A stretch of DNA of 31,970 nt from Rhizobiaceae bacterium (GTDB lineage: Bacteria; Pseudomonadota; Alphaproteobacteria; Rhizobiales; Rhizobiaceae): assembly GCA_021648425.1 (NCBI GenBank), contig JAKISV010000005.1:1-31970 (forward strand). Reading direction: 5' to 3'. A program made the position numbers and the translations under genes. Every line of letters begins with the position of its first letter. The first letter of the stretch is position 1. The notes beneath the pieces were generated by a model. It was not told the DNA's origin, made no database searches, and worked only from the letters and a program-made list of their open reading frames with translations. Of the stretch, positions 8,227-16,730 are shown piece after piece.

Positions 8227-8911
8227 TAAAGACTTCATCTCGAAACCGGTCGCAATATTCAACCAGGTTTTCAAAACCGCGAGCCCCGTCTTGCAAATCA
8301 GAAGTTTCAGTGGAGTTGATAATATTCTCCAGCGCACCAAAAACACTGGCATCAACTGATGTAGGTTTTTTGCCGAACATAAACGGTTTGGCACCCAGAA
8401 GAACGCTTAACGCTTCCAGATCCTCCATTGCGAACGCCAGAATGTCTGAGAGATCATGCCTGCTAATGCCATGGCCCTCATTAGCCTGCTTGACCTTTTT
8501 CAAAACCATTTTGAATATGAACTTGCGTGGCAAAGACGGGATATTCTTGAACAATGTATCGCGAACCCGTTCTGGATTTTCAATCCAGCGAAAATGCACC
8601 ATGGCAAAATACAGATGATTTTCAACCATGCGCTGGATCGCTTTGGCCGTTGCGCGTTGTTCAGAAGTGAGCGCACCATCAAAATCTACGCCGTGGGCAT
8701 TCTCAAGATATTTCTGAATAAGACTGGTATCGGCGATGATTTTTTTACCATCGATAAGCACTGGCAGTTTGCCCATTGGCGACTTGCGAATGTCACCGGG
8801 GACTACTTTATATTCAAGCCCGCTCATCGCTAAAAGCGCATCTGCTTTCAAACCAAAAGCACTGGGGCAGCGTACATTTATTGCAGGTTCAAACGATTTC
8901 AATATTAACAT
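8219..8911 (-). CDS. Glutathione S-transferase family protein (metaxin/FAXC-like)
   Basis: A 230-residue protein with a thioredoxin-like N-terminal half and an alpha-helical C-terminal half. KLPVLIDGKKIIADTSLIQKYL matches the GST N-domain cis-proline and beta-strand region, but with DTS where classical GSTs have ES. The segment FGLKADALLAMSGLEYKVV is typical of bacterial GSTs related to metaxin and Failed-axon-connections proteins. The start at 8911 has an AGGAAA site; M1 of the longer frame (8950) lacks one. Substrate unknown. It is translationally coupled to the downstream zinc-ribbon gene. Confidence 0.85.
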   Translation of the reverse strand: MLILKSFEPAINVRCPSAFGLKADALLAMSGLEYKVVPGDIRKSPMGKLPVLIDGKKIIADTSLIQKYLENAHGVDFDGALTSEQRATAKAIQRMVENHLYFAMVHFRWIENPERVRDTLFKNIPSLPRKFIFKMVLKKVKQANEGHGISRHDLSDILAFAMEDLEALSVLLGAKPFMFGKKPTSVDASVFGALENIINSTETSDLQDGARGFENLVEYCDRFRDEVFND

Positions 8912-9000
8912 GGCATTTCCTGTCAGTTGATTATGAACCTGTGATAACAAATTCCAACTGACAAGGTTGTGTCAGTTACATCCATTTACAAGGATTTAAA

Positions 9001-10413
9001 CTAAACCCCGGTGCCGCCAATTGTCATCTGGTCCATGCGCAAAGTTGGTTGGCCGACACCCACAGGCACACCCTGTCCCGCCTTACCGCACACACCAATG
9101 CCATTATCGAGCGCCATGTCATTTCCCACCATCGAAACCCGCTTCATTGCTTCGGGCCCGTTACCAATGAGATTGGCACCCTTGAGCGGTGCGCCGATTT
9201 TGCCATCGATGATCTGGTAGGCTTCCGTGCAGTCAAAAACAAATTTTCCTGAGGTGATATCAACCTGCCCACCGCCAAAGGATACGGCATAAATACCATT
9301 TTTCACCGATGCAATGATTTCATCGCTCTCCATATCACCGCCCAGCATATAAGTGTTGGTCATACGCGGCATCGGCGAATGGGAATAGGATTCGCGCCGA
9401 CCATTGCCCGTGGGGTTCATGCCCATCAGGCGTGCATTTTGCCTGTCCTGCATATAGCCCACTAGAATACCATCCTCAATCAGCACGGTATTTTCCGTTG
9501 GCGTTCCCTCATCATCAACACTCAGCGATCCGCGCCGTTCATCAATTGTGCCGTCATCCACAATAGTAACGCCTTTGGCGGCAACCTGCTCGCCCATCAA
9601 ACCGGCAAATGCGGAAGTTTTCTTGCGATTGAAATCACCTTCAAGGCCGTGGCCCACCGCTTCATGCAACATCACACCGGGCCAGCCAGCGCCTAATACC
9701 ACATCAAAGGTACCTGCGGGAGCAGGGATAGCCTCAAGATTTACCAGCGCCTGTTTTAAAGCTGCATCTACTGCGGATTTCCAGCTTTCTTCCACCAGAA
9801 ATTCTCCAAATCCACGCCTGCCGCCCACGCCATAAGAGCCGGTTTCCTGGCGGTCACCTTTGCCCACGACAATTGAAACATTAAGCCGAACCAGCGGGCG
9901 CACATCGCGCACAAGATGGCCGTCCGCACGCAATATTTCCACCACCTGCCAATTGCCTGCAATCGATGCTGATACCTGTCGAACGCGCTCATCACGGCTG
10001 CGCGCATAGGCATCAATATCCTCTAATATTTTCACTTTTTCTTCGAAACTGGGTGAACCAAGTGGGTTTTCTTCGCCATATAATTTAACGTTGGTGCGAG
10101 CCGGCGCTTGTGAATAGTTTCCCGATACTGCCCCGTGAACGGCTGATACCGCATCAACTGCGCGTTTAAGTGCTGCACGGGACATTTCACCTGAGTGGGC
10201 ATAGGCACTGGCTTCACCGCTGATTGCACGAAGACCAAATCCCTGATCGGTGCTGAACCCGCCGGTTTTCAATTTGCCATTGTCAAAGACCAGACCTTCG
10301 CTCTGGTTATACTCCATAAATAGTTCGCCATCATCACCGCGCCCAACTGCGTCTTCAACCATGCGCTGGACTGAGGCCTTGTCGATATCAAATTGTTCAA
10401 GCAGGGAATTCAT
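9001..10413 (-). CDS. tldD: Metalloprotease TldD
   Basis: A 470-residue TldD-family protease. The zinc-binding HExxxH motif is H250-E251-AVG-H255, followed by GLEGDFNRKKTSAF, a family signature. FVFDCTEAYQI near the C terminus supplies the usual conserved Cys region. TldD acts with TldE as a heterodimer that degrades unfolded peptides and processes some modified peptides; tldE is not in this window. The gene lies directly downstream of the ialB-like gene on the same strand, as in many Rhizobiales. Length is normal for the family. Confidence 0.96.
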   Translation of the reverse strand: MNSLLEQFDIDKASVQRMVEDAVGRGDDGELFMEYNQSEGLVFDNGKLKTGGFSTDQGFGLRAISGEASAYAHSGEMSRAALKRAVDAVSAVHGAVSGNYSQAPARTNVKLYGEENPLGSPSFEEKVKILEDIDAYARSRDERVRQVSASIAGNWQVVEILRADGHLVRDVRPLVRLNVSIVVGKGDRQETGSYGVGGRRGFGEFLVEESWKSAVDAALKQALVNLEAIPAPAGTFDVVLGAGWPGVMLHEAVGHGLEGDFNRKKTSAFAGLMGEQVAAKGVTIVDDGTIDERRGSLSVDDEGTPTENTVLIEDGILVGYMQDRQNARLMGMNPTGNGRRESYSHSPMPRMTNTYMLGGDMESDEIIASVKNGIYAVSFGGGQVDITSGKFVFDCTEAYQIIDGKIGAPLKGANLIGNGPEAMKRVSMVGNDMALDNGIGVCGKAGQGVPVGVGQPTLRMDQMTIGGTGV

Positions 10414-10433
10414 CGGTTTAGCTTTCAGATTAT

Positions 10434-10973
10434 TCAGGGTAACTGTTTATAGCCATCACTAAAACCATTCAAATCAACCGGAATTCCAATGCCTTCTTCA
10501 GGCGTTTGGAATACAATAAATGTAGCTGTTTTGCCGGTCTGTAAAGTTTTCAGCAATTCTTCTTCCAAAATAACTTCCGCATAACATCCGTCCTGGAAAC
10601 AGCGCACAAAATAGGCGCGCCCGATGTCCTTGCCATCAACATTCAGCCCCAGCCCGTTTGGCAGCAATACACCTAAGGGAGCCAGGATCCGCAAAATTCG
10701 TGCCTTTTGATCTGCTGTTTTCAGCACAACCACTGAAAGCCCCACTTCGCTTCTGTCTTCCGCTACAACATTTTGCATCAACGCACATTGTTCAGAAGAA
10801 GCGCCAGGCGGCACATCACACACCATCGACCATGCACCATGGTTGGATTTGACCGCACCCTGGGCTAACGCATCCGGGTTTTTGCCAAAATTTGTTACGA
10901 GAATCCCGGCAGCCAACAACAATACCAGCCCAATCGGTTTAATTGTATTTGTTAAGTAAAATCGAATCATCAT
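10434..10973 (-). CDS. Invasion-associated locus B (IalB) family protein
   Basis: A 179-residue exported protein. It has an N-terminal hydrophobic segment (about residues 13-28) and a DALAQ stretch resembling a signal peptidase I site. The mature IalB-like domain has W in HGAWSMVCD and two cysteine pairs (CDVPPGASSEQC and CFQDGC), probably disulfides. GIGIPVDLNGFSDGYKQL at the C terminus is typical of the family. The name comes from a Bartonella virulence factor, but relatives are widespread in free-living Rhizobiales, so no pathogenic role is implied. Two adjacent ATG codons (10973, 10970) are both possible starts. It is divergent from the coxB operon. Confidence 0.88.
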   Translation of the reverse strand: MMIRFYLTNTIKPIGLVLLLAAGILVTNFGKNPDALAQGAVKSNHGAWSMVCDVPPGASSEQCALMQNVVAEDRSEVGLSVVVLKTADQKARILRILAPLGVLLPNGLGLNVDGKDIGRAYFVRCFQDGCYAEVILEEELLKTLQTGKTATFIVFQTPEEGIGIPVDLNGFSDGYKQLP

Positions 10974-11173
10974 GTTATTGTTTTAATCCATAGTTCCATT
11001 ACCGGCAAAGCCTGTTATTGCGGTTTGCGTTACAAAATCGGCTCAATCGGAAATTCATCCCCAAAAACCACCCAGACTTTGGCAACAATGCGGCTACTGG
11101 CTTATCCGGTAGGATTGTGGCGCTTGTTAGGGGCAATTACCGTGCAGATCAAGGCATTTGAGGGAATAATGCT

Positions 11174-11190
11174 CTTTGATTTAATCAAAG
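11174..11190. promoter_or_regulatory. Perfect palindrome upstream of the cox operon (operator candidate)
   Basis: CTTTGAT-TTA-ATCAAAG is a perfect 7-bp inverted repeat with a 3-nt centre, inside the 377-bp ialB-coxB gap. It resembles an FNR/FixK box, but its spacer is one base shorter than TTGATnnnnATCAA, so it may be bound by another dimeric regulator or be chance. The rest of the gap holds the coxB promoter candidate and no convincing gene. Confidence 0.3.
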
Positions 11191-11297
11191 CAAATAAGCC
11201 ATTGCAAAAATGCCGCATCTGTTTGTTGTTAGTTTGCGTTGCAGCTTTGCTTCAATTGTGGTTTTTCACCAAATTATGACTGGGTCGACATTGTTGA

Positions 11298-11327
11298 TTG
11301 AGCCTGCGCGCGCTATTGGCATATACT
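11298..11327 (+). promoter_or_regulatory. Sigma70-like promoter candidate for coxB
   Basis: A -35-like TTGAGC (11298-11303) and a -10-like TATACT (11322-11327) are separated by 18 nt, 23 bp ahead of the coxB ATG. A strong ribosome-binding site, GAGGAAAG (11337-11344), follows. The call is by eye only. Confidence 0.5.
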
Positions 11328-11350
11328 GAGGTTATTGAGGAAAGCTAAAA

Positions 11351-12280
11351 ATGAATCTGATTGGGAGATATGACGTGAAAAAGTCATTGACGGGCACTTT
11401 TGTCTTTTTGGCAAGTTTGTTCACATTAACTGCGTCTGCATTTAGCCAACAACCAACAAACTGGGAAATCTGGCACCAGCCTGCCGGTTCAGAAATGGCC
11501 GAGCGCATCTTCTGGTTTGATGCCTACACATTCTGGTTTATTATTCCCATCACAATATTTGTCTTGATATTGCTCATATATGTGCTGATGCGCTACAGCG
11601 CCAAAAACAATCCAAAACCCAGCATAACCACCCACAATACAATGATCGAAGTTGTATGGACGGTAGTGCCAATCATTGTCCTGATAATGATTGCAGTTCC
11701 ATCCTTTGATTTGCTCAATCGTCAGCTTGCACCCAAAGCCGAGCCGGACATGACCGTCAAAGCAGTCGGTTATCAGTGGTATTGGGGATATGAATATCAA
11801 GATGGCAGCGATATCTCGTTTGATTCGGTTCTAATCGGCCGCGAAAAATTTTCTGACCCCGCCGCAGCAAAAGAAGAACGCGCTGAATACGGCAAGGAAG
11901 ACGAAAGCAAATACCCCTATCTGCTGGCCGTCGACAATGAACTGGTAGTGCCTGTTGGCAAAACCATACGTGTTCTGGTAACTGCTGCCGATGTGATACA
12001 TTCTTTCGGACTACCCTCCTTGGGGTTGAAATTGGATGGCATTCCAGGCCGGATGAATGAAACCTGGTTCAAAGCTGAGCGCGAAGGCATATTCTACGGC
12101 CAGTGCTCTGAGCTTTGCGGAAAAGATCACGCTTTCATGCCAATTGCCATCAGGGTAGTATCGCTGGAACAATTTAATACCTGGAAATCTGCCGCCGTTG
12201 AAGACCTTGAATCGGCAAACCGGGAACTAATGGCTTTGATTGACGATGCGAAATCATCAGTTAATCTGGCATCGCAATAA
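11351..12280 (+). CDS. coxB: Cytochrome c oxidase subunit II
   Basis: A 309-residue aa3-type oxidase subunit II. It has a signal peptide (about 1-32), two membrane helices (about 54-80 and 97-118) and a periplasmic cupredoxin domain that accepts electrons from cytochrome c. The CuA ligands are visible in CSELCGKDHAFMP (two Cys, His, Met) and the His of VIHSFGLPSLG. The aromatic patch QWYWGYEY lies on the electron entry path. The start at 11351 is supported by GAGGAAAG 6 nt upstream. First gene of the operon coxB-coxA-ctaB-coxF-ctaG-coxC. Confidence 0.97.
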   Translation: MNLIGRYDVKKSLTGTFVFLASLFTLTASAFSQQPTNWEIWHQPAGSEMAERIFWFDAYTFWFIIPITIFVLILLIYVLMRYSAKNNPKPSITTHNTMIEVVWTVVPIIVLIMIAVPSFDLLNRQLAPKAEPDMTVKAVGYQWYWGYEYQDGSDISFDSVLIGREKFSDPAAAKEERAEYGKEDESKYPYLLAVDNELVVPVGKTIRVLVTAADVIHSFGLPSLGLKLDGIPGRMNETWFKAEREGIFYGQCSELCGKDHAFMPIAIRVVSLEQFNTWKSAAVEDLESANRELMALIDDAKSSVNLASQ

Positions 12281-12303
12281 ATAAAAGCTGAGGAGCGAAA
12301 ACA

Positions 12304-13902
12304 ATGGCAAGCGCTGCGACAAACGACGGCCACGATCACAAGCCTTCATTTTTTGTGCGTTGGTTTCTATCAACCAACCACAAGGATATTGGTACTCTTT
12401 ACCTGATCTTTGCAATCATCATGGGCATTGTCGGCGGTTTCCTTTCCGTCCTCATGCGCATGGAGTTGCAGGAGCCCGGTATGCAGATATTCGGCGATCC
12501 TCACCTGTTTAACGTATTTACTACTGCCCACGGCCTGATCATGATCTTCTTCATGGTGATGCCCGCACTCATTGGCGGATTTGCCAACTGGATGGTGCCA
12601 ATCATGATTGGCGCACCCGATATGGCATTTCCCCGGATGAACAATATTTCGTTCTGGTTGCTGCCCCCGGCTATCTTGCTGCTGGTACTTTCCATGTTTG
12701 TTGAAGGCCCTGCCGGTGCCAACGGATTTGGTGGCGGCTGGACAGCTTATCCGCCGCTTTCCACAACGGGCAGCCCTGGACCGGCGATGGATTTGGCAAT
12801 ATTTTCCCTGCATCTGGCCGGTGCATCGTCAATTCTTGGCGCAATCAACTTCATTACAACCATATTCAACATGCGTGCCCCGGGCATGACAATGTTCAAA
12901 ATGCCTCTGTTCGCCTGGTCTATTCTGGTCACAGCATTTCTTTTGCTGTTGTCACTGCCAGTGTTTGCCGGTGCCATTACTATGCTGTTGACGGATCGAA
13001 ATTTTGATACGGCATTCTTTAATCCCGAAGGCGGGGGCGACCCCGTGTTGTACCAGCACTTGTTCTGGTTCTTTGGTCACCCGGAAGTTTACATTCTGAT
13101 CCTGCCTGGTTTTGGTATTATCAGCCATATTATCTCAACGTTTTCGCGCAAACCGATTTTCGGCTACCAGGGCATGGTATTTGCAATGATCGCCATCGGC
13201 GCTGTTGGCTTCATTGTGTGGGCGCACCACATGTATACCGTCGGCCTGTCACTTGACACCCAGCGTTACTTCGTCTTTGCCACCATGGTGATTGCGGTGC
13301 CAACCGGCGTCAAGATTTTCTCCTGGATTGCCACCATGTGGGGCGGGTCGATTACGATGCGCACACCAATGTTATGGGCAATTGGCTTCATCTTCCTGTT
13401 TACTGTTGGTGGTGTGACAGGCGTGCAGTTGGCCAATGCCGGTCTCGACCGCGCATTCCAGGACACTTATTATGTTGTCGCCCACTTCCATTATGTATTG
13501 TCTTTAGGTGCAGTGTTCTCCATTTTCGCAGGCTGGTATTACTGGTTCCCGAAAATGACCGGATACATGTACAATTCATTCCTGGCAAAACTGCATTTCT
13601 GGGTAACCTTCATTGGTGTGAACGTTCTGTTCTTCCCTCAGCACTTCCTGGGTCTGGCTGGGATGCCACGCCGCATCGCTGACTATCCTGAAGCCTATGC
13701 CGGTTGGAACTATGTATCATCCATAGGTTCCTATATGTCGGCATTTGGTGTGGTGATATTCCTTTATTGCGTCTTTGAAGCATTCAGGAAAAAACGCCCG
13801 GCCGGTGATAATCCCTGGGGTGAAGGCGCAAACACGCTGGAATGGCAATTGTCTTCTCCACCGCCCTACCACCAGTGGGAAACACTGCCGCGTATTAAAT
13901 AA
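12304..13902 (+). CDS. coxA: Cytochrome c oxidase subunit I
   Basis: A 532-residue, twelve-helix haem-copper oxidase core holding haem a and the haem a3/CuB centre. It contains the haem a His in TAHGLIMIFF and the CuB His and crosslinked Tyr region GHPEVYILILPGFG. The CuB histidine pair is in WAHHMYTVG, and the axial histidines are in HFHYVLSLG. The Glu of GHPEV and the D-channel motif APDMAFPRMNN mark it as an A1-type proton-pumping aa3 oxidase. A GAGGAG site precedes the ATG. It is followed by a perfect 13-bp hairpin before ctaB. Confidence 0.98.
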   Translation: MASAATNDGHDHKPSFFVRWFLSTNHKDIGTLYLIFAIIMGIVGGFLSVLMRMELQEPGMQIFGDPHLFNVFTTAHGLIMIFFMVMPALIGGFANWMVPIMIGAPDMAFPRMNNISFWLLPPAILLLVLSMFVEGPAGANGFGGGWTAYPPLSTTGSPGPAMDLAIFSLHLAGASSILGAINFITTIFNMRAPGMTMFKMPLFAWSILVTAFLLLLSLPVFAGAITMLLTDRNFDTAFFNPEGGGDPVLYQHLFWFFGHPEVYILILPGFGIISHIISTFSRKPIFGYQGMVFAMIAIGAVGFIVWAHHMYTVGLSLDTQRYFVFATMVIAVPTGVKIFSWIATMWGGSITMRTPMLWAIGFIFLFTVGGVTGVQLANAGLDRAFQDTYYVVAHFHYVLSLGAVFSIFAGWYYWFPKMTGYMYNSFLAKLHFWVTFIGVNVLFFPQHFLGLAGMPRRIADYPEAYAGWNYVSSIGSYMSAFGVVIFLYCVFEAFRKKRPAGDNPWGEGANTLEWQLSSPPPYHQWETLPRIK

Positions 13903-13910
13903 CGCTTACT

Positions 13911-13942
13911 TGATCAGGCGCAATATTGGTTGCGCCTGATCA
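13911..13942 (+). other. Intercistronic hairpin between coxA and ctaB
   Basis: TGATCAGGCGCAA (13911-13923) and TTGCGCCTGATCA (13930-13942) are perfectly complementary over 13 bp with a 6-nt loop, 8 bp after the coxA stop. No run of T follows, so it is not a classical terminator. A 3'-end stabiliser or partial terminator setting the ratio of subunit I to haem o synthase is the likely meaning (inference). Confidence 0.6.
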
Positions 13943-13962
13943 TCCAAAACGGGTAAAACCAA

Positions 13963-14904
13963 ATGAGTATGGTAGACAGTCTGGATAAAGAACAAGGTGG
14001 AGAGCAGTCCGATATTCTCGGGTCGCTGGCTATGCCTTCAGACTATTTTGCCCTCCTCAAACCACGGGTGATGTCGCTTGTGGTATTTACCGCTCTTGTC
14101 GGGCTGATGCTGGCCCCTGGCACCATTCATCCACTCATTGCTGTACTGGCAATTGTATCTATTGCCATAGGTGCTGGAGCATCAGGTGCCCTCAATATGT
14201 GGTATGATGCCGACATAGACGCAATCATGACACGAACCGCCAAGCGCCCGATTCCTGCCGGTATCATATCGCCCAGCGCTGCCCTGACTTTCGGATTGGT
14301 GCTGACATTCATGTCGGTGATGATGCTTGGTGTAATTGTAAACTGGCTGTCTGCAGCCCTTTTGGCATTTACAATATTCTTCTATGCAATCGTTTATTCC
14401 CACTGGCTCAAGCGTTCCACACCGCAAAACATCGTTATTGGCGGTGCTGCCGGTGCATTCCCGCCGATGATCGGCTGGGTAGCTGTCACCAACTCAATCA
14501 GCATTGAAAGCGTCGTTCTATTTGCAATAATTTTCATATGGACTCCGCCGCATTTCTGGGCGCTCGCGCTGTTCAAGTCGGATGACTATAAAAAAGCAGG
14601 CATCCCGATGATGCCGATTGTCGCTGGCAACCGTTCGACTCAAAATCAGATTCTAGCCTATTCACTGGTTCTTGCTCCCGTCGGAGTTTTGCCCTGGCTG
14701 ATGGGATTTGCTGCTTTGCCCTATGCAATAGTATCCATAACCCTTGGAGCCGTGTTCCTGTTTTTTGCCTTCCGGGTCTGGCAGATGCCATCCGATGACA
14801 AACTCATGGTCCCTGCAAAAAAACTGTTTGGATTTTCAATTCTGTATTTATTCGTATTGTTCGCCACTCTTTTGGCCGAAGCAATCTGGGAGAAACTGGT
14901 CTGA
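13963..14904 (+). CDS. ctaB: Protohaem IX farnesyltransferase (haem o synthase)
   Basis: A 313-residue UbiA-family membrane prenyltransferase that adds a farnesyl group to haem b, giving haem o, the precursor of haem a for CoxA. The first Asp-rich motif is NMWYDADIDAIMTRTAKRP. The loop YSHWLKRSTPQNIVIGGAAG and the second polar loop with FKSDDYKKAGIPMMP are typical of CtaB/Cox10. About nine membrane helices can be read. The stop overlaps the start of the small coxF gene (TGATG). Confidence 0.96.
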   Translation: MSMVDSLDKEQGGEQSDILGSLAMPSDYFALLKPRVMSLVVFTALVGLMLAPGTIHPLIAVLAIVSIAIGAGASGALNMWYDADIDAIMTRTAKRPIPAGIISPSAALTFGLVLTFMSVMMLGVIVNWLSAALLAFTIFFYAIVYSHWLKRSTPQNIVIGGAAGAFPPMIGWVAVTNSISIESVVLFAIIFIWTPPHFWALALFKSDDYKKAGIPMMPIVAGNRSTQNQILAYSLVLAPVGVLPWLMGFAALPYAIVSITLGAVFLFFAFRVWQMPSDDKLMVPAKKLFGFSILYLFVLFATLLAEAIWEKLV

Positions 14905-15071
14905 TGACTAAACCACTGGAAACTGAAAATATCGAACTAAGCGATAAACAAAAAAAGGCCCAGCGCTCAAGAAGCATCGCAATCGCCGTGGTATTGGTAG
15001 TGCTGGTAGCCATATTCTACTTTGTTACAATACTGAAAATGGGCCCTGCAGTAATGGTTCGCCCACTTTAA
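14904..15071 (+). CDS. coxF: CoxF-like small cytochrome c oxidase accessory protein
   Basis: A 55-residue ORF that begins MTKPLETENIELSDKQ. It continues with a basic cluster (KKAQRSRS) and has one membrane helix (about residues 24-43), ending KMGPAVMVRPL. Its size, single helix, charged N terminus and position between ctaB and ctaG match the CoxF/CtaF proteins found in alphaproteobacterial aa3 operons. It starts within the ctaB stop codon, so translation is coupled. The exact role in assembly is not established; the call rests on position and shape. Confidence 0.8.
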   Translation: MTKPLETENIELSDKQKKAQRSRSIAIAVVLVVLVAIFYFVTILKMGPAVMVRPL

Positions 15072-15110
15072 TACACACTGGAAATATAAACCGGATCAAT
15101 CCAACTGACC

Positions 15111-15719
15111 ATGAACACAACAACTGCAACCAACAAGCCCAAACAATCCCATCGCAATCTGGTAATTGCCTGTTCAGCTATCGTAATCGGCATGGCGGGT
15201 CTGTCTTATGCAGCCGTGCCATTGTACCGGATATTCTGCCAGATCACCGGTTATGGCGGCACAACACAGCGCGCTGATAATGCAGACGACATCGAAATTA
15301 TTGATCGCCAGATCACGGTGCGTTTTGATGGAAATATAGCCAATGGCCTGAATTGGGAGTTCAAACCCAAAGTGCGCCAGGTAACGTTAAAGCTCGGTGA
15401 GCAAACGCAATTTTCCTATGTTGCTGAAAACCTTTCCGACAAACCACTTACCGGCACGGCAACTTTCAACGTCACACCACAATATGCCGGAGCCTATTTC
15501 AACAAGATTGAGTGTTTCTGTTTCACTGAAACAACCCTTCAACCCGGTGAAAAAATTGACATGCCGGTAGTGTTTTTCATTGATCCTGAACTTGATCGCG
15601 AAGAAATTATGAAAAATCTCAAGACAATCACCCTTTCATATACATTTTTTCCAAAAGAGATGGAGGCTGCGCCTGTGGCTTCTGTAATTGAGAAAAACGA
15701 AGACAAAAAACTGAATTAA
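15111..15719 (+). CDS. ctaG: Cytochrome c oxidase assembly protein CtaG (Cox11 family)
   Basis: A 202-residue copper chaperone that delivers copper to the CuB site of subunit I. There is one N-terminal membrane helix (about residues 18-40), followed by the conserved YRIFCQITGYGGTTQRA. The periplasmic immunoglobulin-like domain carries the copper-binding CFCF motif in KIECFCFTE. The C-terminal TLSYTFF is also typical. It sits 39 bp after coxF in the same operon. Confidence 0.96.
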   Translation: MNTTTATNKPKQSHRNLVIACSAIVIGMAGLSYAAVPLYRIFCQITGYGGTTQRADNADDIEIIDRQITVRFDGNIANGLNWEFKPKVRQVTLKLGEQTQFSYVAENLSDKPLTGTATFNVTPQYAGAYFNKIECFCFTETTLQPGEKIDMPVVFFIDPELDREEIMKNLKTITLSYTFFPKEMEAAPVASVIEKNEDKKLN

Positions 15720-15777
15720 ACCATTGGGAACAATTCATCGGCCAATGCCGGTGAACTGAAAATACGGGAGTAATACC

Positions 15778-16653
15778 ATGGCTGACGCCAATGCTAAGAA
15801 TCACGATTATCATATCGTAGACCCAAGTCCCTGGCCGTTGATTGGCGGCATTGGTGCTTTGACAATGGCTATTGGTGCTGTTGCCTATATGCGCTGGCTG
15901 CGGGAAGATTCATTCTATCTTGCAGGGATGGATCTGGCGAACCCGTGGTTGTTTTATATCGGTGTCGCCACTGTCATGTATACAATGTATGCCTGGTGGG
16001 CAGATACAATAAAAGAAGCCCATCGCGGCGACCACACCAAAGTGGTTTCACTGCATCTGCGATATGGCATGATCATGTTTATCGCCTCGGAGGTGATGTT
16101 CTTTGTTGCATGGTTCTGGGCGTTCTTTGATGCCAGCCTCTATACCAATGAAGCGGCACAGTTTGCCCGGGTTGAATATTCCGGCGGAGTATGGCCACCG
16201 GCGGGTATCGAGATTCTGGATCCCTACCACCTGCCTTTGTTCAACACAGTTATCCTGCTTTTGTCGGGCACAACAGTCACCTGGGCTCACCATGCCCTGA
16301 TCCACAATCAGCGCGGAATGCTGAAGCTGATGTTGTTTCTTACCATAGCACTGGGAATATTGTTTTCATTCGTACAGGTCTATGAATATGTGTATGCGCC
16401 CTTTGCCTTTAAAGAATCCATCTATGGCGCAACCTTCTTTATGGCCACGGGTTTCCATGGCTTCCACGTATTGATTGGCACGATCTTTCTGATTGTCTGC
16501 CTGTTTCGTGCCATGGCCGGTCACTTTACGCCCGAACAGCATTTTGGCTTTGAAGCCGCTGCCTGGTACTGGCACTTTGTAGATGTTGTCTGGTTGTTCC
16601 TGTTTTTCTCGATTTATATCTGGGGATCGATAGGCGGTACAATCGCCGGCTAA
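15778..16653 (+). CDS. coxC: Cytochrome c oxidase subunit III
   Basis: A 291-residue, seven-helix subunit III of the aa3 oxidase. Family hallmarks are FIASEVMFFVAWFWAFF, GVWPPAGIEILDP, TVTWAHHAL and the last-helix motif FEAAAWYWHFVDVVWLFLF. It stabilises the core and aids proton uptake in the family. A GGGAG site precedes the ATG. The strong terminator just downstream marks the end of the main cox transcript. Confidence 0.97.
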   Translation: MADANAKNHDYHIVDPSPWPLIGGIGALTMAIGAVAYMRWLREDSFYLAGMDLANPWLFYIGVATVMYTMYAWWADTIKEAHRGDHTKVVSLHLRYGMIMFIASEVMFFVAWFWAFFDASLYTNEAAQFARVEYSGGVWPPAGIEILDPYHLPLFNTVILLLSGTTVTWAHHALIHNQRGMLKLMLFLTIALGILFSFVQVYEYVYAPFAFKESIYGATFFMATGFHGFHVLIGTIFLIVCLFRAMAGHFTPEQHFGFEAAAWYWHFVDVVWLFLFFSIYIWGSIGGTIAG

Positions 16654-16675
16654 TATCCGGCAACCAAAACAATAT

Positions 16676-16710
16676 AAAGGGGCAGTGTTATACAACTGCC
16701 CTTTTTTGTT
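16676..16710 (+). terminator. Rho-independent terminator after coxC
   Basis: GGGCAGT (16680-16686) pairs with ACTGCCC (16695-16701) over an 8-nt loop. The stem is extended by A-T pairs and followed by six T (16702-16707). It separates the cox operon from surf1. Confidence 0.88.
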
Positions 16711-16730
16711 GCTGAAAGGGAACTGAACTA

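Noticed and set aside
7522..8229. 235-codon frame across pdxH and the zinc-ribbon gene
   Set aside because: Overlaps two genes with clear family signatures; no domain visible.
11174..11190. Calling the palindrome a true FixK/FNR box
   Set aside because: The half-sites are one base closer than the consensus, so it is kept only as an operator candidate.
11025..11279. 84-codon open frame between ialB and coxB with a hydrophobic C terminus
   Set aside because: No ribosome-binding site, no recognisable family, unusual residue mix, and it spans the regulatory gap. Treated as chance.
12370..12813. 147-codon frame antisense to coxA
   Set aside because: Complement of a highly conserved subunit I gene; rich in His, Gln and Lys with no plausible fold.
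15720..15777. CATTGG/CCAATG hairpin between ctaG and coxC
   Set aside because: Only 6 bp with a 14-nt loop; too weak to call.
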